Shown here: piece after piece, positions 32,501 through 43,396 of the stretch
Position numbering within the stretch: position 1 is the stretch's first letter
Layout of the letters: each line of letters starts with the position of its first letter
Assembly (NCBI GenBank): GCA_036245805.1
Contig: BTRK01000004.1
Location: forward strand, 37,722,907-37,786,906
Origin: Pristionchus mayeri
Lineage: Eukaryota; Nematoda; Chromadorea; Rhabditida; Neodiplogasteridae
Length of the DNA: 64,000 nt
Reading direction: 5' to 3'
The notes under the pieces: generated by a model
What the model was told of the DNA's origin: nothing
Seen by the model: the letters and a program-made list of their open reading frames with translations, nothing else
Databases searched by the model: none
Made by a program: the position numbers and the translations under genes

Positions 32501-35500
32501 GCCGGCGAGCGCCCGCCTACCGTATATGACGTCGTCAATACCGGTGAGTGGACGGATCGTGGATTAATTGTCTATTCCCCTTGTGAACGCAATGATACAG
32601 TAGTCAGTTTATCGATTAGTCGGGAAGGATTGGAGGGAGTCGAGTACACACGATATGCGGAGAGAGACGAGAGAATGGGGCCTCCCCGGGGAGAAGGGGG
32701 CGTGGCCTGCAGCAGCTGCAGCAGCTCGTCCATCCTCACTGGCCACAGCCCGAACTGCGTCGCGAGAGCGCGCGGCGCTGCGGCATCGGCGACGCGGCTG
32801 CAAAGGGGGCGGGGTCAGCAGCAGAAGACTCTAACTTATCTTACCTGCGCTGCGCGTGTTTCGCTCCGCCTGGCGGCGCTCGATCGACATGCGGCGGAGA
32901 CGGCTGCAAAGAGGGCGGGGTTTAGCGAGGAAAAGGGGCGGAGCCTGGACCGAACCTTGCGCGATTCTCCAGGGGCGTCTCTCCGGGGCGCGGCGACGGG
33001 TACGCGCGGTCCAGTCGGTTCTCGCTGTGGTAGCGGGAGCCCTGTAACGTTTGGAATATTATATTCCGCGAGTGTCTCCTCGATGCCAACCTCCGCTCTC
33101 TCTTCTAATAGCACCAACACCTCTTCGGTTTGCACGAAATCGGCGAATTTTTGCTGCGATTCCGGAAATTCTCGGAGCCGTAAACTAGGGGGCTTACGAT
33201 GGTGGTGAGGCTGCAGGTGCTGCCGGCGCGCGAGACCGCAGTCGAGGGTGGCTGGTGTGCGTCGCGTGTCGCGGCGCGTCCGCGGCCGCGTACGACAGGC
33301 GGCGGCGCGGTCGGAGCGGCGCCTCCGCGTCCGCCAGACGCGCTGCTGCTGTTGGGCGAGTCGCGCGAGGAGAGGGAGCCCGCGGATCCGCGCAGCGACT
33401 CGGGCGGTTGCGCGAGCGAAGCTGCGGCGAAGCCGCGTCCGCGCCGCTCGCGGCCTCGCTCGTCGATCCACGGCCGGTCCTCCTGCAACGGAAAGCTGTT
33501 ATTTTGTTACGGTAACTGGCGCTTTGCCAAGACCAACATTACGGTACCAAAATAGTCAAAAGATTACTGTAGCTGGAACTGTGACAACTCCATAGATCAA
33601 AGATCATTGATTACGTCATCGGTGTCCTCGTTCTCCTCCTCCTCGTCCTTGGCGAGTCGCAGGCGTCGCATCAGCAGGTCGGTGACGTGCGAGGAGATGG
33701 CGCGAGAGAGCTGGTCGAAGCAGGGATGCGCCTGAGAGAGGTCAAAGTTCAAAGAGAAATTAAAAATCAGAGGTTAGAGGTCAAAGATCAATCTTGACTG
33801 TACAAGGGGTAGAGCGAGTCTAATAAGCTAGGGTTCAGGAGATCATTGACCACGTCATCAAATTTTAATTAAAATTTGCGCATTTTGAATGACAGAGAAC
33901 GAGAAGAGCGGTTGGCTCATCTTTTTCTTTGCCATTAGACAGTGAATGATCTTGGAGATCAAAGACAAGAGGGTGAGAGATAGAGACCAACGATCAAATA
34001 TCAGAGATCAAAGATCAACGATCACTGTTCCTCACCTGTCCATCGGCGGAGCTCGGCGAGGCAGGCGACTCGAGTAGACTGTCCGTCTTGAGCGCCGCCC
34101 AGTCATCAGCCTACAAGGGATTAAATATCAAAGATCAGAGATCAAACTACAAATTATTCTTTAGGCTACAAACTACACTATGCGACGATGCATATCGAAA
34201 ACCTGCATTAGGCCTACATTGAGCACCAGCTGGATGAAAGGCTACGGACTTTGGAGATGAGAGACCAAAGATCAAAGCCCAAAACCCACATTGGCGACCA
34301 GTTCGTCCAGCAGCGCCTCCAGACTCTGCTCCGTGGTGGTGGTGGACGTCATCTGTTAGTAGTCCGAGTCAGTAGTCGTAGTCAGTAAAGCCTGAAAAGG
34401 GGCGGAGCTTAGGGGCGTGGTTTCGAAAATAAGGGGAAAATGGGCGGAGCTTACACGCGGAGTGACCGCACGCGAGAGGCGAGAGGCGAGTGAGTGAGAG
34501 GGAGAGAGGAGGGGGAGGGAGTGATTTGGAGGAGATAGAGAGAGAGAGCGGAGAAACGTATTCAAATCAGGGAGGAGAGGGAGAGAGAAGGAGGGAAGGA
34601 GGGAATTAGAGCTGTCAAATTGATGTGTCGTTTCGCACGCTTTAGCATCTCTGATGAGAGCATGGAGAAGTGAGAGAGTGGGGCTGCTGCACGAGATTTG
34701 AAGTGGTTCGCGCGAGCAGATTATGGAATCGGAAGCGGGTACTTGAGGCGGCGGGGCCTACTGACGGGGTAATGCCCTGAATGAGTTATTTCAGAGTGCT
34801 AAATCGTCGTTTAGATCATAAAAGTAGTAAATAAAACTTGGCGGAAGTACTGCTTTCTGCGGGAGGAATAAGCTCTCCGCGAATGACGAGATTTGTAATA
34901 CAATCTCGTCATCCGCACTACGACAAAATGAACAATAGATGATGCTATATTCAAGCTTCAGGTGGTATCTCGACGCGATTAGTAGTGGAAGTAGGAGGGG
35001 GAGAGGAAAAAAACAGAAATAATTATTGCTCTCTGTCGTATTGCAATTCACGCTGATGGGCAGTATGTTTTTCCAAATATGCGAGAGAGCATGCAAAATG
35101 AAGAGGGTGGAACTATTTCTCTCACGTTCGGCTCTCGAAATTGGCTAAAAATACCCAGAAAACAGCGCAAATACGCTCCTGAAACCACTAGAAGCCATGA
35201 AGTCATCTCTCCTCTCTCTTTCTCCTCCTCATTTTCTCCGCCCTCTCCCCGAAAACAACAATGGGCCACTACTTGAGTAGGAGAATGCATGAGAAGGTCT
35301 TTTCTCTCTCTCCTGAGGTGCCGATTCTCACACCGCTCGTAAAGTCGACTACAGTATGCTAACTGTGCAGTTGAGTCAGACGCTGGGTCAGACAAGGAAA
35401 AACACGGGTTCGAGAAAATTCGATAAGTAGAAGAAGATGTTATGCAGTGGGGGAGGAGTTCGTGATTGAATCTGTTTACGCGTACACAGTCCGGAAACGA

Positions 35501-38500
35501 TAATAGAGGATAGAGAACAAAGATGGCGGTCTCTCCATCTTCTGTTATCTCTTGTTCGACCCAATGAAAAATTTAGACCATAACAAGAGATAGGATATCG
35601 GAAGCGGAATTACTAATGGAATAGCTAAGGGAAGCAAAACAATGCCCGAATGTCTTGCTTGTGCATTTTTCGCGACACTCTCGTGGTCTCAAAAAATAGC
35701 CTTTCCTCTGAAAATTGCCTAACCGCAGACTGAGTTCTTTCTTACGGGAAGTACCCTAGGGCCAAGACTAATGTAGCATTTAGCCTATATCTCGTGTAAT
35801 CCCTCTAGTCATTGATAGAGCATGTGTGATGAAGAGTGTTCGATTACCAGATAGAAAGTGGGGAGAGCGGTGCACCGGAAATGGGCGTCTCCAATGCCAT
35901 TCGAAGTGACGTCCGGGGGGTAATCCAAGAAGAGGGCGATGTGGGCAAAACAGGCAGAAATCCACAGGGCAGAACGCACCCTTTTCGTACTTTCTTTCTC
36001 TGATTAATCATGCGAAATAGGCAAATGCGAATAAGTAAGGGGACAAGTAACAATATGATCAGGAAATCGAGAATTGTGAACAATAGAGCAAGCTATTATT
36101 AGACTCCAGTTGGTTACGCATAAATACCGGGTATGTGTTCGTAATGCATGCCATCGTGATAACAATTACAATATTCTGCTGTGGTGTTACTAAGAAAATA
36201 AGGACATCCATCAATGATCCACTCTAATCTGTAGGGAAATGTGAAATCTGGTCGTCTGTTTTCCGACCTACACTGGCTCTAAATACAGAAATCGCATAGC
36301 CCCAGAGCAAAACAAAAATCCGTACGTAGTAATTGCTGCGAAGAGTGTGAAATAACACACCACCTTTTCCTAATGGCTTTCTGCTCTCTCAATTTGCCAC
36401 ACTCAGACCGATGAAGGAATCTGTGGATAAGAATTCGTGCAGAGCGCCGCAGCTGCTCACGTCAAATTTCCCATTGAAATTGGTCAGACCATGACTACTC
36501 CAGCTGGAGTGGACAAGCGCGAGGGAAGCAGGCATAACAAAGGCGGATTGAGCGCGGCAATAAGCGCCGATAACTGTGGGATAAATCCCTCTTTCTCTTC
36601 GTTCTCTTCATTTCCCCCTGCTCTCGCGCTTGCTCTCACTTCTCCAACGGTGAGCATGGAGGACTAATAACAATGAGAGCAGACCATCTGCTTCTCTGCG
36701 CTCTCTCGATACTCCCTGATCTCTAGCTCTCCAGAAATATGGAAGTAAGGGAAGAAAAGAGCGTTTAATATGCAGGCAGACGTGAGAAAATACCGCATAA
36801 TTAGCCGCCGCGTGTGAATACTAAGCGATTCATCGGAAACTACTAAAATATGACGATGATTAACTCCTAGCATGATTTCTACCAATACGCTGCTAGATAA
36901 TGCCAGAAATAGAGATGTCGAAAAGGTAGAGAGAGAGAGAAAGCGTGACCGAATCGACGCTTCATTTCCTATTGACGAGAGGAGGTCTGATGGGAGACCA
37001 GAGAGGACGGAGAATGAGTGAAATTGGAGAGCAATGGCCAGTGAAGCGTGAGTAATTCCCAAGAGGGAGAAGGGGAGAACGGACGCCGTGGGAGTTCCAA
37101 GCAGTCCTCTCTTTAGACCCTGACGTTTGGTTCTTGACCGACGTTTATTTGTGGGCGACCCTGACTTGATGGCTGGACAGGGAGTTAAGTGATTTATTTT
37201 CTAAAGGGAGTTCACAGCTGCGGGACTCTTCTTTTGAACGGAGCAATAGACGCAATGAATATGGGACGATTACATGAAGGCAAAGATGAGAGCACATTAT
37301 ATCATCTCCAGTGGTTTGCAGTCCCACTAAGCGCACGTAAAGCCAATAAAATGATGACTTTGGAGATTGCTCTTGATTTGCACTAAATGTGGTTCTGAAT
37401 TAGCAAGAAAACTGCTATTGCAGGCCGTTTTAGCGTTATCCAATTTTAGCCGCTACAACAACTGAAATGGTTCTCATTTTAGAATTTCCTTCATTACTGC
37501 AAAGCCTTGTTGAAAGAAAGCAAATGACATCAACAGACATCAGAATGAAATTTGATACTCGAATAGCAGGGGAAGGAAGGAAGGCGGGGGATTTGGGTGG
37601 GCTAACAATGCCGCATACTGCTGCTATTGTTCGAGAGAGAGTGAAATAGGCGTTCTGAAAACAGCAAAGAGAAATAACATCACTGCTCTTTCCGCCGGCC
37701 AATCTGACGTAATAGTTCAAGCGCTAAGTGATTCTGACGCTAGAAAAGGACAGAGCAAAGGTATTTGTGGCCCCACGAATTGAGACTACGAAGCATTAAT
37801 AATGGATCTGTTCGTTCCGGATGACCGATATCGAGACCTGAATTCGCATTCTCGCTAATTCTACGGAACCTTAAAACCTCAGAGTGAAGAGACTCCTTGC
37901 TAGTTCAGGGCTCAACAGAATAAATGACGAGACCGAAGAATTTCCATAGACTGTCTCAATGCATCAATCAGGACCTATTCCCATTCTTCAACTAGATCTT
38001 CGAGTGACGTTCGAATGTAATGAAAATTCAGGGCGGGCGATAGGGAAGGAACTGAGTCTTCGCCAGACAGAAATTCGAGAGTCTGCTCCGTAATTAGGAG
38101 GGCAAGTGACGTCGAGTGCCGAAATGGAAAGGGCGCGAGAGTTCTGGGCGTGACAGAGAAGAGGGGATACATGCATAGAAGAGGGACTTTAACAATCTCA
38201 GAAGCTTTCTCGCCACTGTTAATTCATTAACGGCAGATCTGAAGAGCTGATATCTCACTTTCATACACTCTCTGGACCGTACGACGATTGGATAGATAGA
38301 TAGAGTAATAAGGGCATTGCACTCTAATCTAAGTATGCATGTCTGGAGTGGTCTGCTAATGAGGAAACAGATGGATTAGTAGCTGAAGCTGCGTTCTAAC
38401 ATCAGTGAGAACGAGATGAGAAACGGCTAATGAATAGGGTTCTCTAATCGGAAAATTTTCGTTGATTGTTCGGGTAAGTTTCAGGTGCGCTGCATAAACA

Positions 38501-41500
38501 AACGCTTGTCACCCATATATGGCCCCTGAAACATATCCGAAAAGGCGACAAAAATTTTCCAATAAGAGAACCCTACTAATGAAGCAAGGGTGAGGGTGGA
38601 CCATGCAAAAGCCTTTTATAAACGCGATTCTGACTCAGCCAATGCCCTTGCTCTCCCAACTTCCCATGCGTTCTAGTCCTACCCATCATTCTAGGGAGTG
38701 TTTGCGAGGGTTCTGACTCGATTGCACCACGATGAATGCGTCACTTGTAGCGGGGGAAATTTGCTATAAAATGAATGCGAAAATAGAGTGACGAGGGCCG
38801 ACTATCCGCTTTTAGCAGCGTGAGAGTTGAGTCTAGTCGGTCCTCGCTATTCGCATGTTCTCTTATAAGAAAGATAGTGAGAAAGGACTCAAGGCTATTG
38901 AAAAGCCTAGTAAGTGAGATGGAAGATCGATGAAGAGAGTTAGAAAAAGATAAATGTCTTCTTGCACAAGCTGTTGACAGTCGTCTTTGCCGTCTCTGCT
39001 CTCCTCGTTCGCGTGATATCAATGAGACAAGAAGGGAAGGTGAAGTGGGGAAAGACAATGGGTCTGCGCAGTGTTTTTCGGCTCTGCACGGACCTATTTT
39101 GGCCGCTTAGACATCGTAACTTTCAGCCAAGCTCATAACACTTCTGGTATGCTAGCAAGACGCTGAATAAAGGGTTCGCCTCGTAAAGTCATTACTTGTA
39201 GTGGTACTAACGGGACTACAAAGAAGGTATCGTGCACTTTTCCCAGTATGGGAGAAAAGAGAGTATGATATGAAGATGTGATTAGCGCCTCGGGCCTTCT
39301 CCTAGACTCCCTCTACTAAACTCGATCTATCTTACTAGCAAGGATAGACGAGAGAATGTGAGAAATGAAGAGTCCTATATTAGGCGAGAACACGATTTCC
39401 TGTGGTTAGGATACGCTTACTCGATTGCGGATGACTGATGGGGACACACACACACACACGAGGAGTTGGCACGATTGTGATCAATAGCGGTTGACGGAAG
39501 CGGAAAACTGATGAACATTTGATGTGAAATAAAAATAACGGAAGTTATCTAATATGTTTCATCGCTTACATTTCACTCAAAAAAGAACGGAAAGAGCAGT
39601 AGCAGAGTACCTTGCGAGGCTTTAAAATTAAAAAAATTTCAGGAACACCATTTGATATGATTATAAAAATTATTTGTGAAAAAAATAATTGCAGCGAAAT
39701 CGACAGCTTCTCTGCGTACGATCACCTCGTTCTTCCTGCCGAGGAACACAGTGAAGACCGTGGCACTCAACAGCGAGATGACCTCGAGGTGAGCAAAATT
39801 ACAAAATTGAACAAATACAAGTAAAAAGGTACAAGTGATTGGGAGTTTCTGGTTTCTAATCAACTCACTAAACGCTTAAAACGTACGGAATAGCAATGGG
39901 AAAGGCATGAAGCTGTGAATTCGGTTCAAATATGCTTCTCCCTAGGCATATAGAGAATGCCAGCTCATAACAATAGTTTACGGCTCATCGACTGTTGAAA
40001 AACCACTAAATCACTGTTTCGCAGGCAAATGATCGTAGTGCTTCTGCGCAAGTTCAAGGTGGCCGACAACCCGCGGAAGTTCGCCCTCTACGAGTGCAGC
40101 CAGAGTATCGAGTGCCAGACACTCATGAGTGAGTTCGGTCATTTTTTTCTAAGGAATAGTCAAATTGCCATTCAAAGTATAGTCCGGGGTTAGGAAAATA
40201 GTTTAGAAGTGATATATTTTTAAAAAGAAAATATGAGTACAGTAGTACGAATATTGCCTCATCACGAGATCCTCGAACACGAAAGTTTGGAACTAGGAAA
40301 TGACCGAATCGCACGCTAGCAGGCAACGAGATCTCGAGATAGGAGAGGAAGAGATGAAAAGGAGGGAGAAGGAGAGCTAGAACTAGCAGACAACTCTTTC
40401 TCTCCTCGGTGTTGCTAGGAGGTGCTGAGAGATGGAAAATTGCGAATATTGCGTCACAAAGGGCATTCGAATTGACGGCGCCACTTTTCTCTCTTTTTCG
40501 ATCGATCACTAAAAATTCATTTAGTAGAATTCGAAAGCAGCAAGTGCAGTAGATTTATCCTAATCAGAGGTCCGACTATGTTTCACGATGGACATATTAT
40601 GACAGGCGCTATAACGGAATCGATATTGCGCGCACTTGTAGTCGAAAACTCACAAACAATAACGCGAGAAGGAATTGATATTTTTTAATCTTTACGCGTC
40701 ATGCTAGATTACCTCTTATGGTACACACAGAATCTTCGCCAGATATACTATTAATTACTGAGAATGGACTGGCCTTTTCACTTTCCTGTGATATCAAGAA
40801 GGAGAGAAAGATGGCCAGGGTGCGATATGAGAGACGCGTGAATGGAGGGAAGAAAGAGGAGACGAGAGGGACGTGAAAGGGGAGCTAGTCCTACTGAATT
40901 TGTGATGAAGTAAGGAGAGGAGGGAGAGCAAGAGGGAGCGTGTTTTGAGAATGACATCGGATATGGTGTGCTAGTAGTTGTCTCCCTTTGCATTTTGGAC
41001 GATATCTAGCAGGCAAGAAACGGAAAGAGAGCGGGATGTTTGGTGCTCGTTATTTCAAAAACATTGACAACAAAAAGAGCTTATGAAAAATGTTGGCATA
41101 TTGTGCTTCCCAAAATGACGTCAGTCAAGACTTATTTCTGGACGATTATTGCGAAATTGATCAGCGACATTGGCATGCATTCTATTTTTGCAAAGCTCGT
41201 CTCGTGATATCTGCCATTCTAGAGAGTGAGACGAGACTAGCTGCTATGCCCGTTTTAGAGGAATGTTTACGTCGAGGCGAAGGCGCAAACTTGGTTAGAG
41301 CGCCTTTCAAGTGGAGAAAGAGGGGAGAAGGACTGAGTGCTGGGAAAAGTGAAGGCTCTGGAATAAAACCTAAGCGCGTGGATAACCTACGAAGAAAGTA
41401 TCGAACCTTGCATTCATCTATATAAATCATGCCGATTGATCTTTGATTTTCTTCTTTTCAAGGAACGTTCACCCGCGTGACCGACTCTGCGTCCCTCCTC

Positions 41501-43396
41501 CGCGCTTCTTGTGTTGATAGTCCGCAATAGAATAGCAACAAAAAAATTATTGCAGGGTATCATGTTTGTTATACTCATTCAGGAAAATTCCTCTCAATAA
41601 ACGCCAATATTCAGGGAAGTTCACTCGCGTGCCCGACTCGGTCTGTCCCCTCCAATCCGCTCTCTCGTGGTCCTCTCCAAGGGAGAAGTGCTTCGTGCTG
41701 CAGGAAAATGACGCGGGCGAGATTCTGGTATATTTTTTTATTGCATCTAAATTTCAGATTTTTTTGACGTTTCAAAAATCTGACTTGTTGAGAATTGAAT
41801 GTGTTTCATGCTGTATTCAATTGGAGGAGCGACCCAGCATGAACAATTATTTTTTCTTATTCCCTTCAAAAATAACACTTACTGATGGGGTGGTTGGGGA
41901 TAGAACGATAGTCCTAATACAATGTATGTCCATCAAGCGATTAACTAAGATACAATTATCAATGCACGTTGCAGTGGGATGCCTTCGAGTTTCTTGAATG
42001 TTTTAAAATCAATTATTAAGAATTTGTGGTGTTTCACTACTAGTGTAAATGGGTAAATGAGCTTGCGCTAGCGATGTTCTCCAAGCGCTTCTCAAATGAC
42101 AAATAAAAATAAACGAATTTCCCTCTCCACAACCGAGTCACCAAAATGTTGGCAAATCAAAAAAATAACGAAAATATAACCTAACCTCTTGCACCCTTAT
42201 CATGGCGGACGAACAATTTGAATTATATTGAAAGGGAAATTGTTGCAGTGGGACGCCTTCGAGGTGCCCGAGCTGCAGAACTTCCTGCGCATCCTCGGAT
42301 TGGAAGAGCAGCAGTACAAGTCGCAGATCAAGGAGAAGTACCGAGTCTATGAGTGAGTTGATCTTTCATCTGTTCCCTCTTCCTTATTGGATCGACACGA
42401 GTGCAATAACAGTAACGTCTCAAAGATCACACTCGATAAGCAAGACCTTAGAAAAGCTACAATAGTTAAAATTGACTTCGACATGCTTATCCAAGATCTG
42501 ATTCAAGCAAGATCTGATTCTTGATGATGTCACAATCTAGGATCCGATCAAGCGTTCAATTAGCGACAAAATTGAAATGCTAATTGCAGCTCCTATCTGA
42601 TCGCTGAGCTTCGAGCGCGCGAGGAAGAGGGATACAATGGGGATTTCGTGCCGAGAGAATTCGCACCTCCTCCTCCACCGGTGAGTTTTTTACAATTTCG
42701 AATATGTTTCGACTGATTCATAACTAGTTCAAGAGTGCTGTCATTCCGTTTTGAATATGTTTCAACTCACTCCAAAACTGAAGGAATATTTTATGTTTTA
42801 ATGCTGTCCTCTCTCTTGCGGAAACCAAAACTAAAAACAATGCACAAAAATTGGCTTGAGAGCTTTCGCATGAAAGCTAATTGATGGGATTCTCACAATT
42901 AACTAATTAGACGAAATTAATGTCAATTTCAGATGCGCGACTACGACTCGTGCTCCTCTTCATCCTCGATGGTCCACGACGACAGGCACATCTACGCCAC
43001 GGTGAGATTCTGAAGCCATTGACATCAAATAGTGACGTCACTTCGCAAAATCCGCTATGACCTGCTCCGTAACATTACCATTATTTGGCACTCAAGGCAT
43101 GTACACCATATCTTTTCCCGCATTTGTATATCCCAAAGTACAGTTGGCAGGAATAATGCTAATCGATCAATAATTGCAGGTCGGAGGTGGTGATGACGAC
43201 GATTTCGGCACAATGCGCCCCGCGGAATATGCGACTGCCAGGAGCATGATACGGTGAGGAATACTGTAGTTAGGATACGTTAGTTCACTCTCTACATCAA
43301 ACGACAACTGACGTTTGAAATTTCAGAAACTCTTCGATCGAGGACGAGCCGATGTACGTGAACATCCGAGACATGGGCGACTCGACCAAGTTGTAG
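23546..43396 (+). CDS. rsf-1: RASSF-family protein (C1, RA and SARAH domains)
   Basis: Exons in consistent phase: 23546-23657, 23926-23987, 24092-24163, 24462-24547, 25624-25706, 25981-26031, 26124-26291, 30521-30628, 31030-31094, 31240-31309, 32429-32543, 39695-39788, 40025-40128, 41615-41727, 42249-42352, 42590-42680, 42933-43001, 43180-43253, 43327-43396. From the in-frame ATG at 23598 this gives about 552 residues. The C1 domain (exons 3-5) keeps the full H-X12-C-X2-C-X13-C-X2-C-X4-H-X2-C-X7-C pattern. The Ras-association domain runs from SFFLPRN (exon 12) through LLRKFKVADNPRKFALYE to FVLQENDAGEI. The SARAH helix is WDAFEVPELQNFLRILGLEE onward. An acidic, Ser- and Tyr-rich tail follows. 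RASSF proteins bind Ras/Rap and Hippo kinases (MST) through these domains. The 5' end is uncertain. The symbol follows the C. elegans RASSF and is by family only. Confidence 0.87.
24698..24815. repeat. Near-perfect 118-bp hairpin
   Basis: TCATAGTCGACAAAAGCTGA and the following GGGGTCACTC, TTCATTTCCCGAACTCTCTC, ACCGGTCGAC are mirrored almost exactly on the right, with the turn at GGTCGACCGGTC. It is MITE-like and non-coding, lying in RASSF intron 4. Confidence 0.88.
24978..25495. mobile_element. Fold-back transposon with 9-bp target-site duplication
   Basis: The element starts with a G run and CGGACAAAAGCGCAACGGAA and ends with its inverse (TTCCGTTGCGCTTTTGTCCG and a C run). CACAATGCG occurs directly at both flanks (24969-24977 and 25496-25504), a 9-bp target-site duplication. 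The arms are about 230 bp, the inner part carrying the GTATAGGGGGTCATGG word. No transposase is present. A TSD of 8-9 bp with G-rich ends would fit a MULE- or Merlin-like non-autonomous element; class is inference. Confidence 0.85.
26600..30365. repeat. Compound fold-back element in RASSF intron 7
   Basis: Outer arms of about 400 bp (26600-27005 and 29975-30365) are inverted copies: TTGGCACTAGGCC, AAAAATCGAAATCCTCCTAA and GGTATATACC are mirrored on the right. They enclose about 260 bp of single-copy sequence on the left, a large inner palindrome (27269-29520) and about 450 bp of single-copy sequence on the right. The outer ends share the CACTAGG terminus of the small MITE family. There is no coding exon. 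Together with its flanks it accounts for nearly all of the 4.2-kb intron. Confidence 0.88.
27269..29520. repeat. Inner palindrome with 21-bp tandem repeats in both arms
   Basis: From outside in, each arm has a TTGGGCACTGCGCACCCATG terminus, a TACGGTAG-rich stretch, about three copies of a unit of roughly 110 bp (CATCATGACGGCATTCTGGA, TTTTCGCCTTAATGAT) and an array of GTTGGGCAGTGCGCACCCTT-like 21-bp units. The left array (27902-28100) has about nine units and the right (28585-28885) about fourteen. The 480-bp centre (CTTCAGAAAATT-type words) is itself partly palindromic. Long open frames on both strands across the arrays are due to the 21-bp period and are not genes. Confidence 0.9.
31328..31482. 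repeat. Hairpin repeat in RASSF intron 10
   Basis: AAAGTTACCCAACACCCTT, ATTTGAATTGTCGCGCG and TGCCTGATCAAG are mirrored by CTTGATCAGGCACGCGCGGA, AAATTCAAAT and AAGGGTGTCGCGCAACTTT. Arms are about 50 bp; the loop is about 45 bp. It starts within 20 bp of the exon's GT donor. Confidence 0.8.
31598..31805. repeat. Hairpin repeat with arms of about 95 bp
   Basis: GAATGCGTAGCAACGTGGTG, TACTTAAAGTACTACAATAT and CGCGGAACGGGAAAATATT are mirrored almost exactly to the right, with a turn near 31700. MITE-like and non-coding; it lies in the same intron as the preceding hairpin. Confidence 0.85.
32572..34352 (-). CDS. Unrecognised Ser/Ala/Arg-rich protein nested in a RASSF intron
   Basis: Seven exons in phase: 34352-34290, 34110-34036, 33731-33615, 33482-33198, 33153-32956, 32903-32845, 32797-32572, giving about 340 residues. 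ATG at 34352 follows an AACAG acceptor-like site, so the message may be trans-spliced or have an upstream intron. The N-terminus (MTSTTTTEQSLEALLDELVA) has a short amphipathic Leu-rich helix. Exon 3 carries DQLSRAISSHVTDLLMRRLR and then an acidic run; exon 4 is low-complexity (Ser, Ala, Gly, Arg); exon 5 has FADFVQTEEVLVLLEERAEV, probably helical. Introns 5 and 6 are 52 and 47 nt with matching CCCCGCCCxCTTTGCAG ends; the intron 5 donor (GTTCGG) is weak. The stop lies 29 bp from the end of RASSF exon 11 on the other strand. I do not recognise the family. The 3' exons are less certain than the first four. Confidence 0.6.
34353..39694. other. Rest of the 7.2-kb RASSF intron 11
   Basis: No further exon with family similarity is visible on either strand. 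The stretch contains GA/CT-rich low-complexity sequence (34480-34610, 35200-35260), an imperfect hairpin at 38425-38573, and a (CA)n microsatellite near 39445-39460. Open frames here are short and not supported by splice signals. Confidence 0.45.
38425..38573. repeat. Hairpin MITE-like repeat
   Basis: AGGGTTCTCTAATCGGAAAA, TTTTCG and GTTTCAGG-type words on the left are mirrored by CCTGAAAC, CGACAAAAATTTTCC and AATAAGAGAACCCT on the right, around a TATATGG centre. Non-coding, in RASSF intron 11. Confidence 0.7.
41463..41511 (+). other. Ghost copy of the RASSF exon 14 start
   Basis: After TTTTCAAG the sequence GAACGTTCACCCGCGTGACC and onward resembles the real exon 14 start at 41615 (GGAAGTTCACTCGCGTGCCC) over about 45 bp, roughly three quarters identical by eye. 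Spliced from exon 13 it would read R-T-F-T-R-V-T-D-S, parallel to the real R-K-F-T-R-V-P-D-S, then hit a stop at 41528. Using it would remove the end of the RA domain and the whole SARAH domain. It may be a decayed duplicate, a poison exon or an alternative terminal exon. Confidence 0.5.
41971..41990 (+). other. Ghost copy of the RASSF exon 15 acceptor and start
   Basis: GTTGCAGTGGGATGCCTTCG followed by AG differs by a single base from the acceptor and first bases of exon 15 (GTTGCAGTGGGACGCCTTCG, 42243 onward), then diverges completely. It lies 274 bp upstream of the real exon. In frame it reads W-D-A-F-E-F-L-E and then a few codons to a stop. Twenty-two bases with one mismatch, placed exactly at a splice acceptor, are unlikely to be chance. 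Confidence 0.6.

Noticed and set aside
36437..36667. 76-residue open frame in the long RASSF intron
   Set aside because: No acceptor/donor in phase, no homology signal, Ser/Ala-rich composition typical of the local sequence.
41090..41425. 111-residue open frame in a RASSF intron
   Set aside because: No family similarity, no splice context, and composition like the surrounding intron.
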